Below are positions 45,401 to 57,496 of a stretch of 64,000 nucleotides of DNA, piece after piece. A model generated the notes under the pieces. It was not told where the DNA came from. It ran no database searches and worked only from the letters and a program-made list of their open reading frames with translations. Numbering within the stretch: position 1 is the first letter of the stretch; each line of letters starts with the position of its first letter. The stretch comes from Azolla caroliniana. Lineage: Eukaryota > Polypodiophyta. Position numbers and translations under genes: made by a program. The stretch spans positions 6,200,001-6,264,000 of the forward strand of contig JBHGNT010000008.1 of the NCBI GenBank assembly GCA_043228905.1. Reading direction: 5' to 3'.

Positions 45401-46257
45401 GATGATTTGTTGGGAGGTATGTTCAAGCTCACCGGCTCCAACTATTCGGTGTGGAAGTCGAAGATGAGGGACATGCTCGTGGTTAACGATCTTTGGTTGC
45501 CGGTTCAGTTTGGGGACAAGAGACCGGACAAGATCGACACCGCGATATGGAAGGTGATGCACATGAAGACAACGGCGTACATACGGTGCTTCATCGACAT
45601 GAGCCTATACAACAACTTCAATGAAGGAGCAAGGCTCATGAGCTATGGGAGAAGATCAACATTATGTTTTAGAACAAAAATGCTGTTAACGAGGTTTCGG
45701 TATTTCGGAAGCTAGTAAGACTCCGGTACCAAGATGGCTCCAGCATGGCAGAGCACATGAATGCCTTCCAGAGGCTGATACACCAGGCAACATCATTGGA
45801 AGTACCTCTCGCCGATGAGGTACTAGCGCTACTCTTGCTCAGTTCCCTCCCAAACAACTGGGAGACGTTGGTTGTCACTTTGGGCAACGCCGACCCGGAA
45901 GGGAAACGATTATCCCTAGCAAGAGTGAAGTCGAGCTTGCTAGATTAGGAGGCGCGTCGGAAAGATAAGGATACGAGCTCCGATTCCAAAGCGCTCCTTA
46001 CCGAATCGGAACACGGAAGACAAAGGAACCGTAGTCCCCAGAACCGGGAAAAGTCGGGGACACGGTCAAAGTCAAGGGGGAGGCCTACTTGGTTCTATTG
46101 CGGCAAGCCGGGACACTTCCAGAAGAATTGTCGGCGCTTCCGAAAAGACAAGGAAACCAATGGTACCGATTCGAAGCGGACACCGGACCGGAATGGTAAA
46201 GACCGGAGGGGAACGGACAGGAAGGGAACGACGGCAATCGCGGCAAGTGAAGAAGAG
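45401..46257 (+). pseudogene. Copia C gag remnant
   Basis: ATG at 45401 (MDDLLGGMFKLTGSNYSVWK), frame change near 45640, then MAEHMNAFQRLIHQATSLEV and LLLSSLPNNWETLVVTLGN, a stop at 45946, a basic linker and the zinc knuckle FYCGKPGHFQKNC near 46100. Confidence 0.9.
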
Positions 46258-49200
46258 TTGATGCTCATCACCGAGGAGAGTGAGATAAACCTTGCCGGCG
46301 ACGAGATGACCTGGGTGGTCGACTCCGGAGTGTCGTTCCACCTTACCCCGGACCGGAAATGCTTCTCATCCTACTCAGCCGGTGATTACGGCTGTGTCCG
46401 GATGGGGAATGAAGGTACATGCCGAATTGTCGGCATAGGGGACGTGTGGCTCACGACACCAACCGGATGCAAGCTGCTGCTGAAGGATGTCCGACACGTT
46501 CCGGAGGTTCGACTGAACTTGATATTAGCCGGTCGACTAGATGATGAAGGCTACACGGGTAGCATCCGGAACGGTGTTATCAAGTTCAGCAAAGGGAGCC
46601 TGATTGTGGCTCGGGCCCGGAAGGTAAACACACTGTACCTGATGAATGCTCGGTTATGTCCGGAGGAAGTGAACGTGGCATTCGACACTGCCGGTGAGCT
46701 GTGGCATATGAGCGAGAAGGGGATGAAGAGGCTTGCAGACGACAACCTCATACCAGTGAAGAACCTGCACTTGGAGAAGTGCACTGATTGTCTGGCCGGT
46801 AAGCAAAACCGGACCTCCTTCCGATTAGGGCCACCGATGAGAGATAAAGCACCACTGGAGTTGGTGCATACTGATGTGTGTCAAGTAGACACGAAGTCAT
46901 ATGCAGGATCGTAGTACTTTGTGACGTTCATAGATGACCAGAACCGGAAGTTGTGGGCCACATCGTTGAAGACTAAGGATCAGGTGCTATCCGTCTTCAA
47001 AGAGCTCCACGTGAGAGTGGAAAGAGAAACCGGCCGGAAGCTGAAGGCGATTCGAGGAGATAACGGAGGTGAATACCGGGGGCAGTTCGAGTAGTATTGT
47101 CGCTCGAAGGGAATCCGGCTCGAATTTACCGTGCCGAAGACGCCGGAACTAAACGGGCTGGCCGAGAGGATGAACCAGACCATAATGGAGAGGGTCCGGG
47201 GGATACTGGCGCATGCAAAACTACCCAAGAAGTTTTGGGCTGAGGCACTGTCGACGGTGACATATGTGATAAACAGATCACCCTTAGTACCCTTGGATGG
47301 AGACATGCCATAGAGAGTCTGGACCAGTAAGGAAGTGTCCTACCGGCATCTGAAGGTATTCGAGTGTCTTGCATATGTGCATGTAGCTAAGGACCGGAGA
47401 GGAAAACTAGATCCGAAGACCCGGCCATGCATATTCCTCGGTCACGGCGACGATGAGTTTGGCTACCGAGTGTGGGACTTGGTCGACAAGAAGGTATTCC
47501 AGAGTCGAGATATTATCTTTATGGAGGACAAGACGCTCGCCGACTGGGAGTCGGAGAAGAAGATAATGAACTCCGAGTCGACCGGTAAGGATCGATTCTA
47601 CGATGAGCAGACCCAACCGGCAAGAGACCGGTTAGCACTCGAGGAACCAGCCGGTTACGGTGAGGATACCGAACCGGCAGAAGAAGAAGTAGAGGAAGCT
47701 GAAACCGGAACCGACCAAGACCCCGAATTGGATTCGGATGAAGAGCAAATGGAGGAGCCGGTTACCGAAGCCCAAAGACGGAGATATCCTCTCAGAGAGA
47801 GAAGGCCCCCCCGGAGATTTCCGGATGCAGCGCATGTGCTGCTAACCGATGAGGGGGAACCAAAAAGCTTCGAAGAAGCGAAGGATGACACCCACAGCCG
47901 CAAATGGTTAAGTGCCATGCAGGATGAGATGGATTCCCTGCATGAGAACAATACGTACGAATTGGTGGAGTTGCCGAAAGGAAAGCGGGCACTCTGAAAC
48001 AAGTGGGTGTACAAGTTGAAACCTCGAGATGCCGGCAACCCCCCGAGATACAAAGCCAGGATCGTGGTGAAGGGGTTCCAGCAGAAGAAGGGCGTGGACT
48101 TCGACGAGATATTTTCCCCGGTAGTAAAGATGACCTCCATCCAGACGGTGCTGAGTATAGCGGCAAGCATGGACCTCAAGGTAGAGCAACTGGACGTGAA
48201 GACGACATTCCTTCACGGTGACCTCGAAGAGGAGATCTACATGCAGCAACCGGAGGGATTCTTGGAGAAAGGGAAGGAGCATCTGGTTTGCCGGTTGAAG
48301 AAGAGCCTATACGGACTAAAGCAGGCTCCCCGACAATGGTACCGGAAGTTCGACTCCTTCATGACCGATCAAGGGTACCACAAGACGCAGGCCGATCACT
48401 ACGTGTTTGTGAAGAAGTTCGAAGGAGGCGACTTCCTGATACTCCTTCTGTACGTGGATGACATGTTGATCGTCGGACGGGACCAAGCCAGAATACAAAT
48501 GCTAAAGAAGGCTCTCAACCGAACTTTCGCAATGAAAGACTTGGGTTCGGCAAGATAGATGTTGGGGATGCATATCATCTGGAACCGGCCAACGAAGCAA
48601 TTATGGCTGTCACAGGAGAAGTACGTGACAAAGGTGCTTTAGCGGTTCAACATGTAAGAAGCGAAACCGGTCAGATCGACACTCCCGACAAACTGCAGAT
48701 TATCCGGTAAGCAAAGCCTGAAAACAAAAGCAGAGAAGGCTGATATGATGAAGGTTCCATATGCCTCTACCGTCGGGAGCTTAATGTACGCAATGGTGTG
48801 TACCCAACCGGATATAGGATACGCAGTAGGAGTGGTGAGCCGGTTTATGAGCAATCCCGGCAAGGAGCACTGGAACGCGGTCAAATGGATACTCCGGTAC
48901 TTGAAGGGCACTTCGAACATGTGTCTCCGATTTGGCTCCGGTAAACCTCAACTTGACGGCTTTACCGATTCGGATATGTCGGCTGATGTGGATACCAACC
49001 GGTCTACATCCGAGTATGTAATGACATATGCAGGGGGAGTTGTTTCGTGGCAGTCGAGGCTGCAGAAGACGGGTTGTTGTCAACCATGGAGGCTGAGTAC
49101 ATGGCGGTTGTGGAAGCCGGCAAGGAAATATTATGGATGAAGGATTTCATCGGAGAGCTCGGTATCCAGCAAGATGAATACCAGCTCTATTGCGACAGTC

Positions 49201-49420
49201 AAAGTGCCATCCACCTTGCTAAGAATGCGGCCTACCACTCCCGGACGAAGCATATCCAACGAAGGTATCACTGGATCTGGGAAAGAGTAGATGACTAGGC
49301 AGGAGTTCGCGTTGACGAAGATCCACACGGCCGAGAACGGGTTAGATATGCTGGCCAAAGTACTGATACCCGACAAGCTGGATGCATGCCGGAAGCTGAT
49401 CGGACTAGTAAGACATCCCA
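46258..49420 (+). pseudogene. Copia C pol remnant (PR-IN-RT-RNase H)
   Basis: One frame through most of pol. Protease WVVDSGVSFHLTPDRK near 46312; integrase zinc part LWHMSEKGMKRLAD and CTDCLAGKQN; core THTD-type HTDVCQVDTKS, GDNGGEYRGQFE and [50 protein letters not shown] and YVDD in LLLYVDDMLIVG; RNase H TDSDMSADVDTNRSTSEYV and, after a frame change near 49050, STMEAEYMAVVEAGKEILW. In-frame stops at 46912, 47092, 47311, 47995, 48556, 48640 and 48655 (last two approximate). Confidence 0.9.
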
Positions 49421-49441
49421 TGCCGGAGTGAAGGGGGAGTT

Positions 49442-50157
49442 TGTCAGGAAACAGGTTCCTCCGTATGGGAAGTGAGAAGGCCTCGACCGAAACCGGATGT
49501 GGGAGACCCGACTACGGATGACCCGACTACGGAAGACCCAGTGAGAATCGGATGATGAGTACCCGACAACGGAAGACTTGGTGAGAACCGGATGACGAGT
49601 ACCCGGCAAGAGCCGGATGGTGAAGACCCGGTGAGAACCAGATGATGTGTGCCCGGCAAGCGCCGGATGATGCAGGCCCGGTGAGGAGTGCTCATCGGAT
49701 GAAGGGACATATTCGTAAATATGTTTCTGAGAGTCCATCTGGACTATATTTGTAAATAGCCGAAAAGTCATATTAGTATAAATATGACTTAGGGCAAACT
49801 TTAGGAAGCAGTTGTCATTCTTGTTGGCGCTAGATTAGGGAGCGCGTAACAATGTACAGAGAGAGAGAGAGAGAGAGAGAGGAAGAGGTCGTTGCCTTTG
49901 TTGTAACCGCCGCTTGTGGCGAAGATCGTGAGCGCGAGGTCGTTGCCTTCGTGAGTTCACTGTTGTAATCATTGTGATATAGTGATAGTTTGGAGTCTGT
50001 GGACTCCCGTGGTTTTTCCCTCTCAGGGTTTTCCACGTTAAACATCCTGTGTACTCTTCTCTCCTTTGTGTCGTGCGTTAATTATCCGTTTTCTGTGTAT
50101 GATTCTAAGCTCGGTTGTGGCCGAGTGTTGCGCATAGGGAGCGTGCAGTTCCTGTCA
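49442..50157 (+). repeat. Copia C 3' LTR
   Basis: TGTCAGGAAACAGG to TTCCTGTCA, preceded by the polypurine tract GAAGGGGGAGTT (49430-49441). GA run at about 49858-49880. Confidence 0.95.
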
Positions 50158-51608
50158 CAAGGAACCGAGGAGATGGTTCACACGCAAAGAGAAGGGGAAG
50201 AAAGAGATGTCGGAATATGACATGGGTAGAGATGAGTCGTATTAGAGCGAATTTGACTCGGGAAAGAATGAAGATGGATCTTCAGAGACGAAGTTTGAGT
50301 CGGTAGAGTGCCTTGAAATCGGTTAACGAGAAGTTATGCCAATCGACCCACCAGAAGAACCTCGTAAAATGGTATGGGTATAATGAGTACATAGCGCATC
50401 ACTATGCATACATGATGAAAGAGGCGGAAGTGCGTGAGCCGGAGAGCTACGTAGAAGCGGCAAAGGACGCACATTGGCGTGCCGCTATGGAGGAAGAGAT
50501 GCGGGCAGTCGATGCCAGCAACACATGGGACTTGGTTGACCCTCCCCGACATTGCAAATTGATCGGCTGCAAGTAGGTATTCAAGGTGAAGTACAATGTC
50601 GATGGTTCGATCAACCGGTATAAGGCCCACGAAATCGACTACGACAAGACCTTCACTCCGGTAGCAAAGAAAATGATGGTCCGTGTGGTGCTTGCAGCTG
50701 TTGTGGCAAGTGGGTGACATCTTCACCAAATGGACGTGGAGAATGCGTTTCTTCAGGGAGATCTTGAAGATTAGGTCCTTGGGATTGAGGTGATGCACAC
50801 CCCCGATGGCATATTGTTGTCCCAGAGACATTATGTGTTGAATATGTTGTTCAAGTTCAGCATGACCGATTGCCGACAAGTCTCTACAACCCTCGACCGG
50901 AACTTGAAGCTACGTCCCGACTCCAGACCAACCTGCAATGAGAAATGGTTCTGATAAATTGTCGGAAGCCTTATATATTTGACAATTGTCCAACCCAACA
51001 TAAGCTATTCGGTCGGAGTGATCAATCAATTTATGCAGAAGCCAATTGTCGAGCACCTTCAGTGCGCGCATCGACTATAATTGTGATATGTGAGTGGCTC
51101 TAAGGATTTCGGACTGTTATACCGACACGGTATAACTGAAAAGCTAGTCGGATATATCGATCCCGACTGGGCCAGTGATGCATCGAATCGTTGGTGAAGA
51201 TTCGGTTTCATGTTTTCCCTAGGGAGCGCAACTATTGCGTGGACAATGGCTCTCTCGAGCATTGAGGCTAAGTATTCGGGTGCTACCGTCATCACCTGTG
51301 AAGCCATATGGCTTCGGCCAGTGTTGCAAGACCTCTGTATCGAAGTATCGACTCCGATCCCGATCTACTACGAGAACATGAGAAGTATGCACCTTGCAAA
51401 GAATCCCGTGTTTCATGCTCACACCAAGCACATTGAGGTGCATTACCACTTCGTGTGCGAGCGGGTCCTGAGCAGTGAAGTCGAACTCCGGTATGTTCGA
51501 ACGGATCGGCAGGTTGTCAACATCTTCACCAAGCCACTCGGATCACACAAGTTGCAACACTTCTCGCATATGCTTGGGCTCCAACATCTCGATGTGCCGT
51601 ACTTGAGG
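50158..51608 (+). pseudogene. Copia D RT and RNase H remnant
   Basis: Continues exactly after Copia C with the basic linker (FTRKEKGKKEMSEYDM frame), then RT start ESYVEAAKDAHWRAAMEEEM and NTWDLVDPPRHC. A deletion near 50770 joins the QGDLED region to VLGIEVMHTPDGILLSQRHY, removing the catalytic YVDD. RNase H follows with ALSSIEAKYSGATVITCEA and HTKHIEVHYHFVCERV. Confidence 0.8.
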
Positions 51609-51999
51609 GGGAGAACCGAAAACGGAATAGAAACCAGGAAAATAGGTAATGGCACCGGACAAAGAGTTGGAGAGAAGGAAACAAACAAAATAGGGGTAGA
51701 CAAGAAGAAAAAGGAAGCCGAGTCAACTGAAGTAGTCGGCACATCCGAGCAAGTCGGAACAAGCGGCGCTGGCGGTAGAGTCAAGAAGGACAGAGCCGAC
51801 TGGAAGAAGAAGGCTAAGACTCGGAGGGCCTGAAGATTGAGGGCGAATTGGAGACAACCAATTCAAACAAGAGCTAGAACGAAGTAGAGGCACCCGATTC
51901 GAAAGAGGTGTTTGATTCGGAGGAACTGAATCAACTAAAGGCCAAATTGATGAGAATGCAGCAAAAGTCAACACCGACACGGAGGAGCCGACGGGACGA
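51609..51999 (+). pseudogene. Copia D C-terminal tail
   Basis: Same extra tail as Copia B: GTSEQVGTSGAGGRVKKDRA and WKKKAKTR, then a small deletion/frameshift that removes the TW-D-V part; KSTPTRRSRRDD near the end matches the Copia B tail end. Confidence 0.6.
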
Positions 52000-52310
52000 T
52001 GTAAAAGTTAATATGCGGAAGCTTCGATAAACTGGTTGAGCCGGATAACAATAGTTAAACATTCTGTACATATGATGTTTTATAGAACACTTTTTATACA
52101 AGTCCTTAAAAGGACCGACAATAGTACATACAAGCACTTCAATGCTTATACGAGCGACTGACACTAACTCCAAGGAATATGCGTACATACTAGGCTAAGA
52201 TTGTAGGCCTCTAACGGCCTACCGGTTACCATCTGATCCGTCTCTCCGATTCAGCTCTGGCTTATTTAGCCGATCCGGATCCGGATCCGGTTGAGTTTGT
52301 CTGCTCAACA
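52000..52310 (-). repeat. Copia E 3' LTR
   Basis: TGTAAAAGTTAATATGCGG to TCTGCTCAACA; about 311 bp, shorter than B. GGATCCGGATCCGGATCCGG at 52276-52290 is a small repeat in it. Confidence 0.8.
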
Positions 52311-52657
52311 CTCCCCCTCAAGCTTAACTTGAGGTCGGATCGTGGTGACAATGTCTGTTGGTCGTTCCCTCCAGATCCTCCTGGCGTCTTCCCACCTTGT
52401 TCGCGCTCATTGACCCATCTGGTCTCACTTTCCACGACCCATCTGGTTCTGCGCCTCTCAACCTTCTCGGTCGGCTTGTCTGCTCATAAGGCCAATCTCA
52501 GCTTTATCACTGTTGTGACTTCGGCGCTTTTTGACCTATCGGTTTCTTTGTGTCGATGTCGACTTCAGCTGCCTTCTCATCCATTTGGCCTTTAGTTGAT
52601 TCAGCTTCTCCGAATCGAACTCCTCTTCCGAATCGAGTGCCCCCGATTCGTTCAAGT

Positions 52658-53475
52658 CTAGTCCGAATTGGCTGTCTCCAATTCTTCTTCAACCTCCAGG
52701 CACTTCACCACGTCGAACCATGTCCGGGTCTTGGCCTTCTTGTTCTGGTCGGCTCTTTCCTTCTTGACTTTGCCGCCGTCACCGCTTGTTCTGACTTGTT
52801 TGAATGTGCCGACTTCTTCCGTCGACTCGGCTCCATTTTCCTTCTTGTCTGCCCCTACTTCGTTTGATTCCTTCTCTCCGGCTGCTTGTCCGGTGCCATT
52901 TCCTACTTTCCCGGTTTTGGCTTCGGTTCTTCCCGTATTAGTACCGGTTCTCCCCCTGAAGTGCGGCATGTCGAGATGCTGAAGGCCAATCATCTCCGAA
53001 AAGTGCTGCAACTTGTCGGTTCCAAGGGCCTTGGTGAAGATGTCGGTGACTTGCCGATCTTTTCGAACATACTGGAGTTCGACTTCATCGCTCAAGAACC
53101 GCTCGCACACAAAGTGGTAGTGCATTTCTATGTGCTTTGTCCGAGCATGGAACATGTGGTTCTTGGCTAGTTGCATGCTGCTCATGTTGTCGCAGTAGAT
53201 CGGGATCAGAGTCGGTACTTCGATCCGGAGGTCTCGCAACAGCCACCGAAGCTAGATGACTTCATAGGTGGCAATGATAGCGCCCCGATATTCAGCCTTA
53301 GTGCTCGATAGAGCCATTGTCGGCTGCTTTTTGCTTGTCCACGCAACAGCTGCGCTACCAAGATAAAATGAAAACTAGGAGTGGACCGATGATCCGATGC
53401 ATCACTGGCCCAGTCGGCATCCATATATCCGACTAGCTTTTCAGTTATATTGTTGTCGTGAAGTTGACGCTTCAC
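52658..53475 (-). pseudogene. Copia E RNase H and C-terminal tail
   Basis: RNase H with ITEKLVGYMDADWASDASDH, IYCDNMSSMQLAKN and HARTKHIEMHYHFVCERF; at 52954-52658 the tail with FKQVRTSGDGGKVKKERA and KKAKTRTWFDVVKCLEVEEE. The tail continues past a stop. Frame change near 53240. Confidence 0.75.
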
Positions 53476-54862
53476 GATGACAAAACAATGTCAAAAATAT
53501 ATAGAAAAACATTTCTCATTTGGAGCTTATGACGAGGAGCATGTAGGAATTTTCAGTTCGTGAATATGAGTTGTGAGTTTGAGTTTTGCCAAGTACCTTT
53601 TGGCAAATAAATATTGTAAGTGGTGTTTTACAAATAAAATACTTTTCGTGACAACGTTGCATTCTTTTGGGTCTCATAAGGGCAAGAGTCGAGGAAAATG
53701 AGAAACCGTTGCAAAAAACGAAGGCTGGCTTGGATGTCGGGGTCAGGGACGTCAAGGTATGTACGGAGGAAACGCCTCATGACACGAATCATTCTAGCTT
53801 CCGTCGGAGATATCCGAGGGGGTCGTGGAAACACGAGCCAGTTGAACTAGAGGGTGGGTAGTCATGCTTTGGCTGCCTGAAATTCATGCCACAACCAACG
53901 TCATGGTAGTGGAAAAAAGGAGGGGTTTGTGCGCATCTATGGGGGGTTGCAGGGCAAACCATTCTTGGAAGGTCGGGCACTCGAACCATGGGAGCTGCCA
54001 TGAAGGTTGAATACCGGGTGGTTCGATGAGTGGGTCGACCACCTGGTGGTGCCATCCTCGAGTTGAGGTGGGGTTAGCGGTCGCCCAAGTAGACATCTTA
54101 TCTCGGTAAACATGTGGGTAAAGGAAGATGTCGACTTGGGGTTCGGAGGCGACTTTCGGGTAGTAGTTGTAGAGGTAGGTGAGTAGCAGGGGGGCCTCGC
54201 AGAAATCAAACTCCTAGGGGATGGGGGCTGCAGATTGGCTATCGAGGCGGGTGTCCCAACCTTCCCTGTGTTCGATGTAGTCGAGAGTGTCTTGGAGGCC
54301 GTGGGTGAGTTGGTAATGATCTACCAAGTCAGTGTAGAATGCCGCAACATAGAATTGGGAGCTCGTGTGGTGAAGTAGAGGGGGGGTAGTGAAGACAGGA
54401 GGTGGGAGTTGCTGGTGGAGCATGAGGTGCGCGAGGGGGTGGTTGAAAGGGAGGGCTTTGCGGTGTATGGCATCCGTGAATGCCCGACCTGGGTGTGTGA
54501 CGACCTGTGTGTGTAGCGGGAAAGGATCGGTTGGTGGGGAGGTGTACGAAAGGGGTTGCGGTCGAGCATGGGGTGCGTATGATCATGTATGTGGTGTTTG
54601 CTTAGGTGTGGAAGAGTGGGGGGGGAGTGTTGAGGAGGGGGGGGGGGGGGGGGGAGGAAGGTATTGGAGGTGGGGGTGGTGATGAGGTATGGTTAGGGGC
54701 TGGGGTGGGTGATGGTCAGTATCATCGGGTGAGTCAAGGTTCCACTCTAGGTTGATAGCGGATGGGGGGCGGCCAGTGTTCGGAGGTAATAGTGTGCGGG
54801 CACGAATCTCGTCGAAGGCAGAGGTCTAACTCTTGTATGTCGTCAGCCTCGAGATCGGTGGG

Positions 54863-55459
54863 CTAGTTGAATGTTGCACATTCTATACTAAATATGTGGG
54901 TACGAACCCTGATGTCCCAAGAGTTTTGCCAAGCGTGGATTAACCAAAGGAACCCCAAAGGGGGAACATAGGCAGTAGTGCTCTCCAACATGGTGCGGGT
55001 GAGGGTGTTGGTGATTCGGTGTAAGAGCACAAGCGTGGTGAAGAGTTGGGCCAATTGGTCTTTGTTGACTTGCATTGTGATATTAGAAGGGTAAGTGAAA
55101 CACACAAGGTCGAGGATGTCTAAGTCCAGGGTGATGGCGGTATGGAGGTAGGCCATGCCTGCGAGAAACAAGACAAGAAGGTGTTGGGAGAAAAGGTTGC
55201 CTGCTGGTGGTGGGGGCTCATTGGTAACCTCTGGGTACAACATAAAGAGTGCCAGGGTGTGGTTGTCTTCCGGAAGGACTCGAACGAACGTCGCCCCATC
55301 GGGGGCCGTGGTCTCGTCGAAGAACACACGACGTGTAGCGGCTAACGACCGAAGTACGCACGTGGCCTGGGCGAGAAGGTTGCACGGTGTACGTGGTGCA
55401 GTGAAGAGTATGGAGAGTTGGGATGTTGAGGTCACATACACTAAGAGCGCTTGAATCAT
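54863..55459 (-). pseudogene. Unknown protein, helical part
   Basis: 198 codons without a stop: MIQALLVYVTSTSQLSILFT, ATRRVFFDETTAPDGATFVR, LFSQHLLVLFLAGMAYLHTA and VNKDQLAQLFTTLVLLHRIT. Hydrophobic helices, perhaps globular rather than membrane. Followed toward 53.5 kb by low-complexity proline/serine sequence. No family recognised. Confidence 0.45.
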
Positions 55460-55791
55460 ATTTGGAGTAGATGGGGAGATCTGAACGGTGGAGGCGCCGA
55501 TCGTGCAGAGAGGTCAATAGTCATAGCAGTGAGTTACGTTTCTACCCGTTGGTGTTGTGTGGTGAGGCGTATGTACTCGGTAGAGAGTTCGGCATGTGTT
55601 TGCACTACTTGTTCTTGGTCGTGGCGCCATGTTGTCTAGGCTTGGTGGAACTCATTGGTGAGTTTGTGGCGTCAGGTTTCTTCAGCGAGCAGTTCCTTCT
55701 TGAGGAGTTTGTAGGCGGCGGCTTGGCATGCGTTGGTATGGTGGGCATTCCTTACTTCGGCGGTCAAGACCTCGTTCATTGTGTAGGCCTC

Positions 55792-56259
55792 CTACTGTTC
55801 ATTAGCGGTCTGTTGGGCCTGTGCGTGGACTTGGAGTAGGCATCGATTCACGACGGAAGTCAACTTGAGGATGTCTGTCACCATGTCAGCTAAGGGTTTG
55901 GGGGTGGTGGCAGGTGTTGGGGTAGCGTGGGCGGTTGTGGTAGTGGTTGGGTTAGGGCTAGGAACATGGGCTGGTGGGGTTTCCGGTGGGGTGGTTTTCA
56001 GGGTGGTATCAGGGGTTGGTTGGGAGGGAACAACTGGGCTTGGAGACGGTGGTGGGTTAGGGTTCTCAAGAGGGGGAAGGGGGGTTTCAACCTCTAGGGC
56101 GTCGATGGGTGGTGGGTTGTGGCGGGCTAGTTTACGGGGTCGAGGTTGTGGGGTGTCGTTGGTAAGCATGGGGGGTGTTGGATGGGTGGTCGTGCAAGGT
56201 GAGGCTGCTAGGGTTTCATCGAGGAGAGAGGTTGTCAAGGGTGGAAGGGGTAGGTCCAC
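55792..56259 (-). pseudogene. Unknown protein, proline-rich part
   Basis: About 155 codons, rich in P, T and S (LPPLENPNPPPSPSPVVPSQ), ending in a helix-like ADMVTDILKLTSVVNRCLLQ segment. Same frame as 56538-56266, separated by a stop near 56263. After a further stop the frame continues with a coiled-coil-like AAAYKLLKKELLAEETRRHK. Confidence 0.5.
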
Positions 56260-56741
56260 CGGGTTCTAAAGGTCGTGAAGGATCGATTTAGTGGTGCAAC
56301 TGCGAGTACGAGGGGTCGTGGCCGTGGTATGATGGGACAATTCCTGGATTTCCGTGGGGGTGAATTCACATATGTGGAAATCTTTTGTGCATTGCGTGAT
56401 ATCCTCGGGTGTATCGAGGGTATCCTCGGCCGCCACATGGGTGATTTGTGGTTGTTTGTGTGCTGGTGGGCGTTCACGTTCGCCTTGGTGGACTTGCCTC
56501 GGGTGTACCAATTGACCAACTCGGGGAGTACACCCCATGGGACAATCCCTAGGAAGAATTGGAGGCTAAGCCGTGAAAGGGTGTCAAAAACATCAAGCTC
56601 GAGGTACTTGAGTTGCGTGGCGGCCGTGGGCACCCGGTAGGTACAACGGGTGTTGTTGAACTCGACTTGAATGACTAAGGAGCCATAATCAGCGTTAGGG
56701 TAGTATGTGTGGAGGAGTTTAGTGAATGGGGTGGACGCCAT
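56235..56741 (-). pseudogene. Unknown protein, N-terminal part
   Basis: ATG at 56741 opens MASTPFTKLLHTYYPNADYG, then VIQVEFNNTRCTYRVPTAAT and FDTLSRLSLQFFLGIVPWGV, a compact hydrophobic/polar pattern typical of a folded domain. After about residue 80 the better frame seems to be the next one (56538-56266: DTLDTPEDITQCTKDFHICE). Not recognised; may be a host gene fragment or an element ORF. Confidence 0.5.
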
Positions 56742-56801
56742 CGATTATAACTATGTACCAACTCTTACACTCCCTTGCTCTCGGTTACACAATAATACTA
56801 C

Positions 56802-57232
56802 TGTAAAAACGAATAGCGTGTGTGGAAGTAATAGAAAACCAAACACAGAAACACAGGTTTAATGGAGATCTTGATAGTACGGGGGAGAGACAGAGAAAGA
56901 GCAGAACAAGTTAAATCTATTACCAAACAATAATAGTTCTCTATACATAGAATGTTCTCAACAACACTATTTATACAAGTCCTAAGAGGATTGACAGAAG
57001 TATGGTGTACTTTAATGCTCATACGAGCGTCTGACACTAACTATGAGACATTAACTACCTAGTAGTCTAGGCTGCTACTAGGCTTCCGATTACTGTTGGA
57101 TCCGGCTAACTGGCTCCCCAGCTCACCGGTTCACTTGCTCACCGGCTCACCGATCCGGCTCATCCTTCCGGATGCCGATCCGGCTCAGGCTTATTCAGCC
57201 GATTCGGATCTGGTTGAGCTTGCTGCTCAACA
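56802..57232 (-). repeat. Copia F 3' LTR
   Basis: TGTAAAAACGAATAGC to TGCTGCTCAACA, next to the polypurine tract CTCCCCCTCAAG (read on +). Shares the CTATTTATACAAGTCC core with Copia B. Confidence 0.85.
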
Positions 57233-57496
57233 CTCCCCCTCAAGCTCAACTTGAGGTCAGATCGTAGTGTCAGTCTCTATGGCAACCGGTCCTTCCACCC
57301 GGCTCCTTCTAGCGTCACTCCACCTCGCTTGCGATCCTCGTCCGGTCCAGTCCTGTTTTCCGTGACCCTTCTGTTTCTACGCACCTCGACCTCCTCGGTG
57401 GTCTTGTCTGCTCAACAGGCCCAACTCAGCTCCCTCGCTGCTGTGACTTCGGCGCTTGTCGATTCGCCGATTCCTACGTGTTGGCGTCAACTTTTG

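Larger units (their letters stand above)
35075..50157 (+). mobile_element. Copia C, inserted in Copia D and split by Gypsy3
   Basis: TSD CAAGG at 35070-35074 and 50158-50162. The left LTR is divided by Gypsy3 into 35075-35157 and 44687-45367; the right LTR is 49442-50157. gag and pol are in order on the plus strand, broken by point stops and a few frameshifts. Related to Copia A. Confidence 0.95.
33050..51999 (+). mobile_element. Copia D, split by Copia C
   Basis: Relative of Copia B on the plus strand. Left part 33050-35074, right part 50158-51999; Copia C lies between with TSD CAAGG. Most of gag and the RT core are deleted, and no 3' LTR is seen: the internal sequence stops where the Copia E LTR begins. 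Confidence 0.85.
52000..53475 (-). mobile_element. Copia E, truncated B-family element
   Basis: LTR at 52000-52310, polypurine tract CTCCCCCTCAAG (read on +), then the tail and RNase H on the minus strand. It breaks off at about 53475 inside the RNase H/RT junction, where an unrelated segment starts. Confidence 0.8.
53476..56801 (-). other. Unrecognised GC- and proline-rich segment
   Basis: Lies between Copia E and the Copia F LTR. The minus strand has long open stretches in several frames (56741-56235, 56259-55792, 55459-54863 and more to about 53516) with biased, protein-like composition, suggesting one decayed gene or element ORF of about 3 kb. A run of about 18 G lies near 54637-54654. 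No LTR, RT or transposase motif recognised. Confidence 0.5.

Noticed and set aside
54637-54654. G-run as a G-quadruplex regulatory site
   Set aside because: A plain G homopolymer in a low-complexity stretch; length may also be a sequencing artefact.
55865-56269. 134-codon plus-strand ORF rich in G and V
   Set aside because: Antisense image of the proline-rich minus-strand frame.
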